Of a stretch of 64,000 bases of DNA, positions 63,831 to 64,000 are shown piece by piece. Both the position numbers and the translations under genes were made by a program. A model generated the notes under the pieces. It was given only the letters and a program-made list of their open reading frames with translations, searched no databases and was not told the DNA's origin. The DNA is taken from assembly GCA_937142855.1 (NCBI GenBank), contig CAKZQZ010000121.1:1-64000 (forward strand), given 5' to 3'. Position 1 is the stretch's first letter; every line of letters starts with the position of its first letter. The DNA comes from an uncultured Alphaproteobacteria bacterium (GTDB lineage: Bacteria > Pseudomonadota > Alphaproteobacteria > Puniceispirillales > Marisalimonadaceae).

Positions 63831-64000
63831 ATGACAAATATAATCGAAACTAAATTTGGTACTTTAGTAAATACTAGCAAGATAGCTGCGGGAAGCGCTT
63901 CTAGCATTAAAAAAAGTGGAGCTTTTTACAGTTTTTCTATTAGGATAAGTAACGATGATATTCGTGAATATTCTTTTACTGACCGCTCACGGGCTTTATA
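63831..64000 (+). CDS. hypothetical protein, truncated by window end
   Basis: ATG after a GGGGG-rich SD-like stretch; MTNIIETKFGTLVNTSKIAAGSASSIKKSGAFYSFSIRISNDDIREYSFTDRSRAL... open to the edge. Confidence 0.55.
   Translation, partial: MTNIIETKFGTLVNTSKIAAGSASSIKKSGAFYSFSIRISNDDIREYSFTDRSRAL

Noticed and set aside
1-64000. CRISPR arrays, transposons, prophage, toxin-antitoxin or defence islands
   Set aside because: No regularly spaced repeats, transposase, integrase or phage structural genes seen; gene content is almost entirely housekeeping.

Overview
64 kb of AT-rich, gene-dense DNA that reads as the core chromosome of a streamlined, probably marine, alphaproteobacterium (inferred from gene content and synteny only). 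Main blocks: the 3' end of a TRAP transporter gene; a BMP-family ABC uptake operon; two separate hydroxyacid dehydrogenase / HpcH-HpaI aldolase clusters; yacG-rng-maf-infA-hisD-hisG-DUF2948-murA; pheT-pheS-rplT-rpmI-infC-thrS; fzlA-like GST and gltD-gltB; uppP and an NDUFA9-like gene; rnd-lptC-lptA-lptB-ptsN; aroA-cmk-rpsA-ihfB-trpF-trpB-trpA-accD-folC; trxA, an exonuclease I-like gene, tsaE, ahcY, chvG-chvI, polA. There are three tRNAs (Phe, Thr, Ala). I found no rRNA, CRISPR array, transposase, prophage or convincing novel multi-gene system. The points most worth a second look are small-scale: tsaE split by a frameshift exactly at an A10 run, with an intact continuation in the -1 frame; infC apparently starting at ATA; convergent genes with almost no spacer, two pairs sharing one TTAA as both stop codons; apparent losses at normally conserved alphaproteobacterial loci (rpoN/hpf, hprK/HPr, addAB); several leader or operator-like inverted repeats; and two small genes absent from the ORF track.
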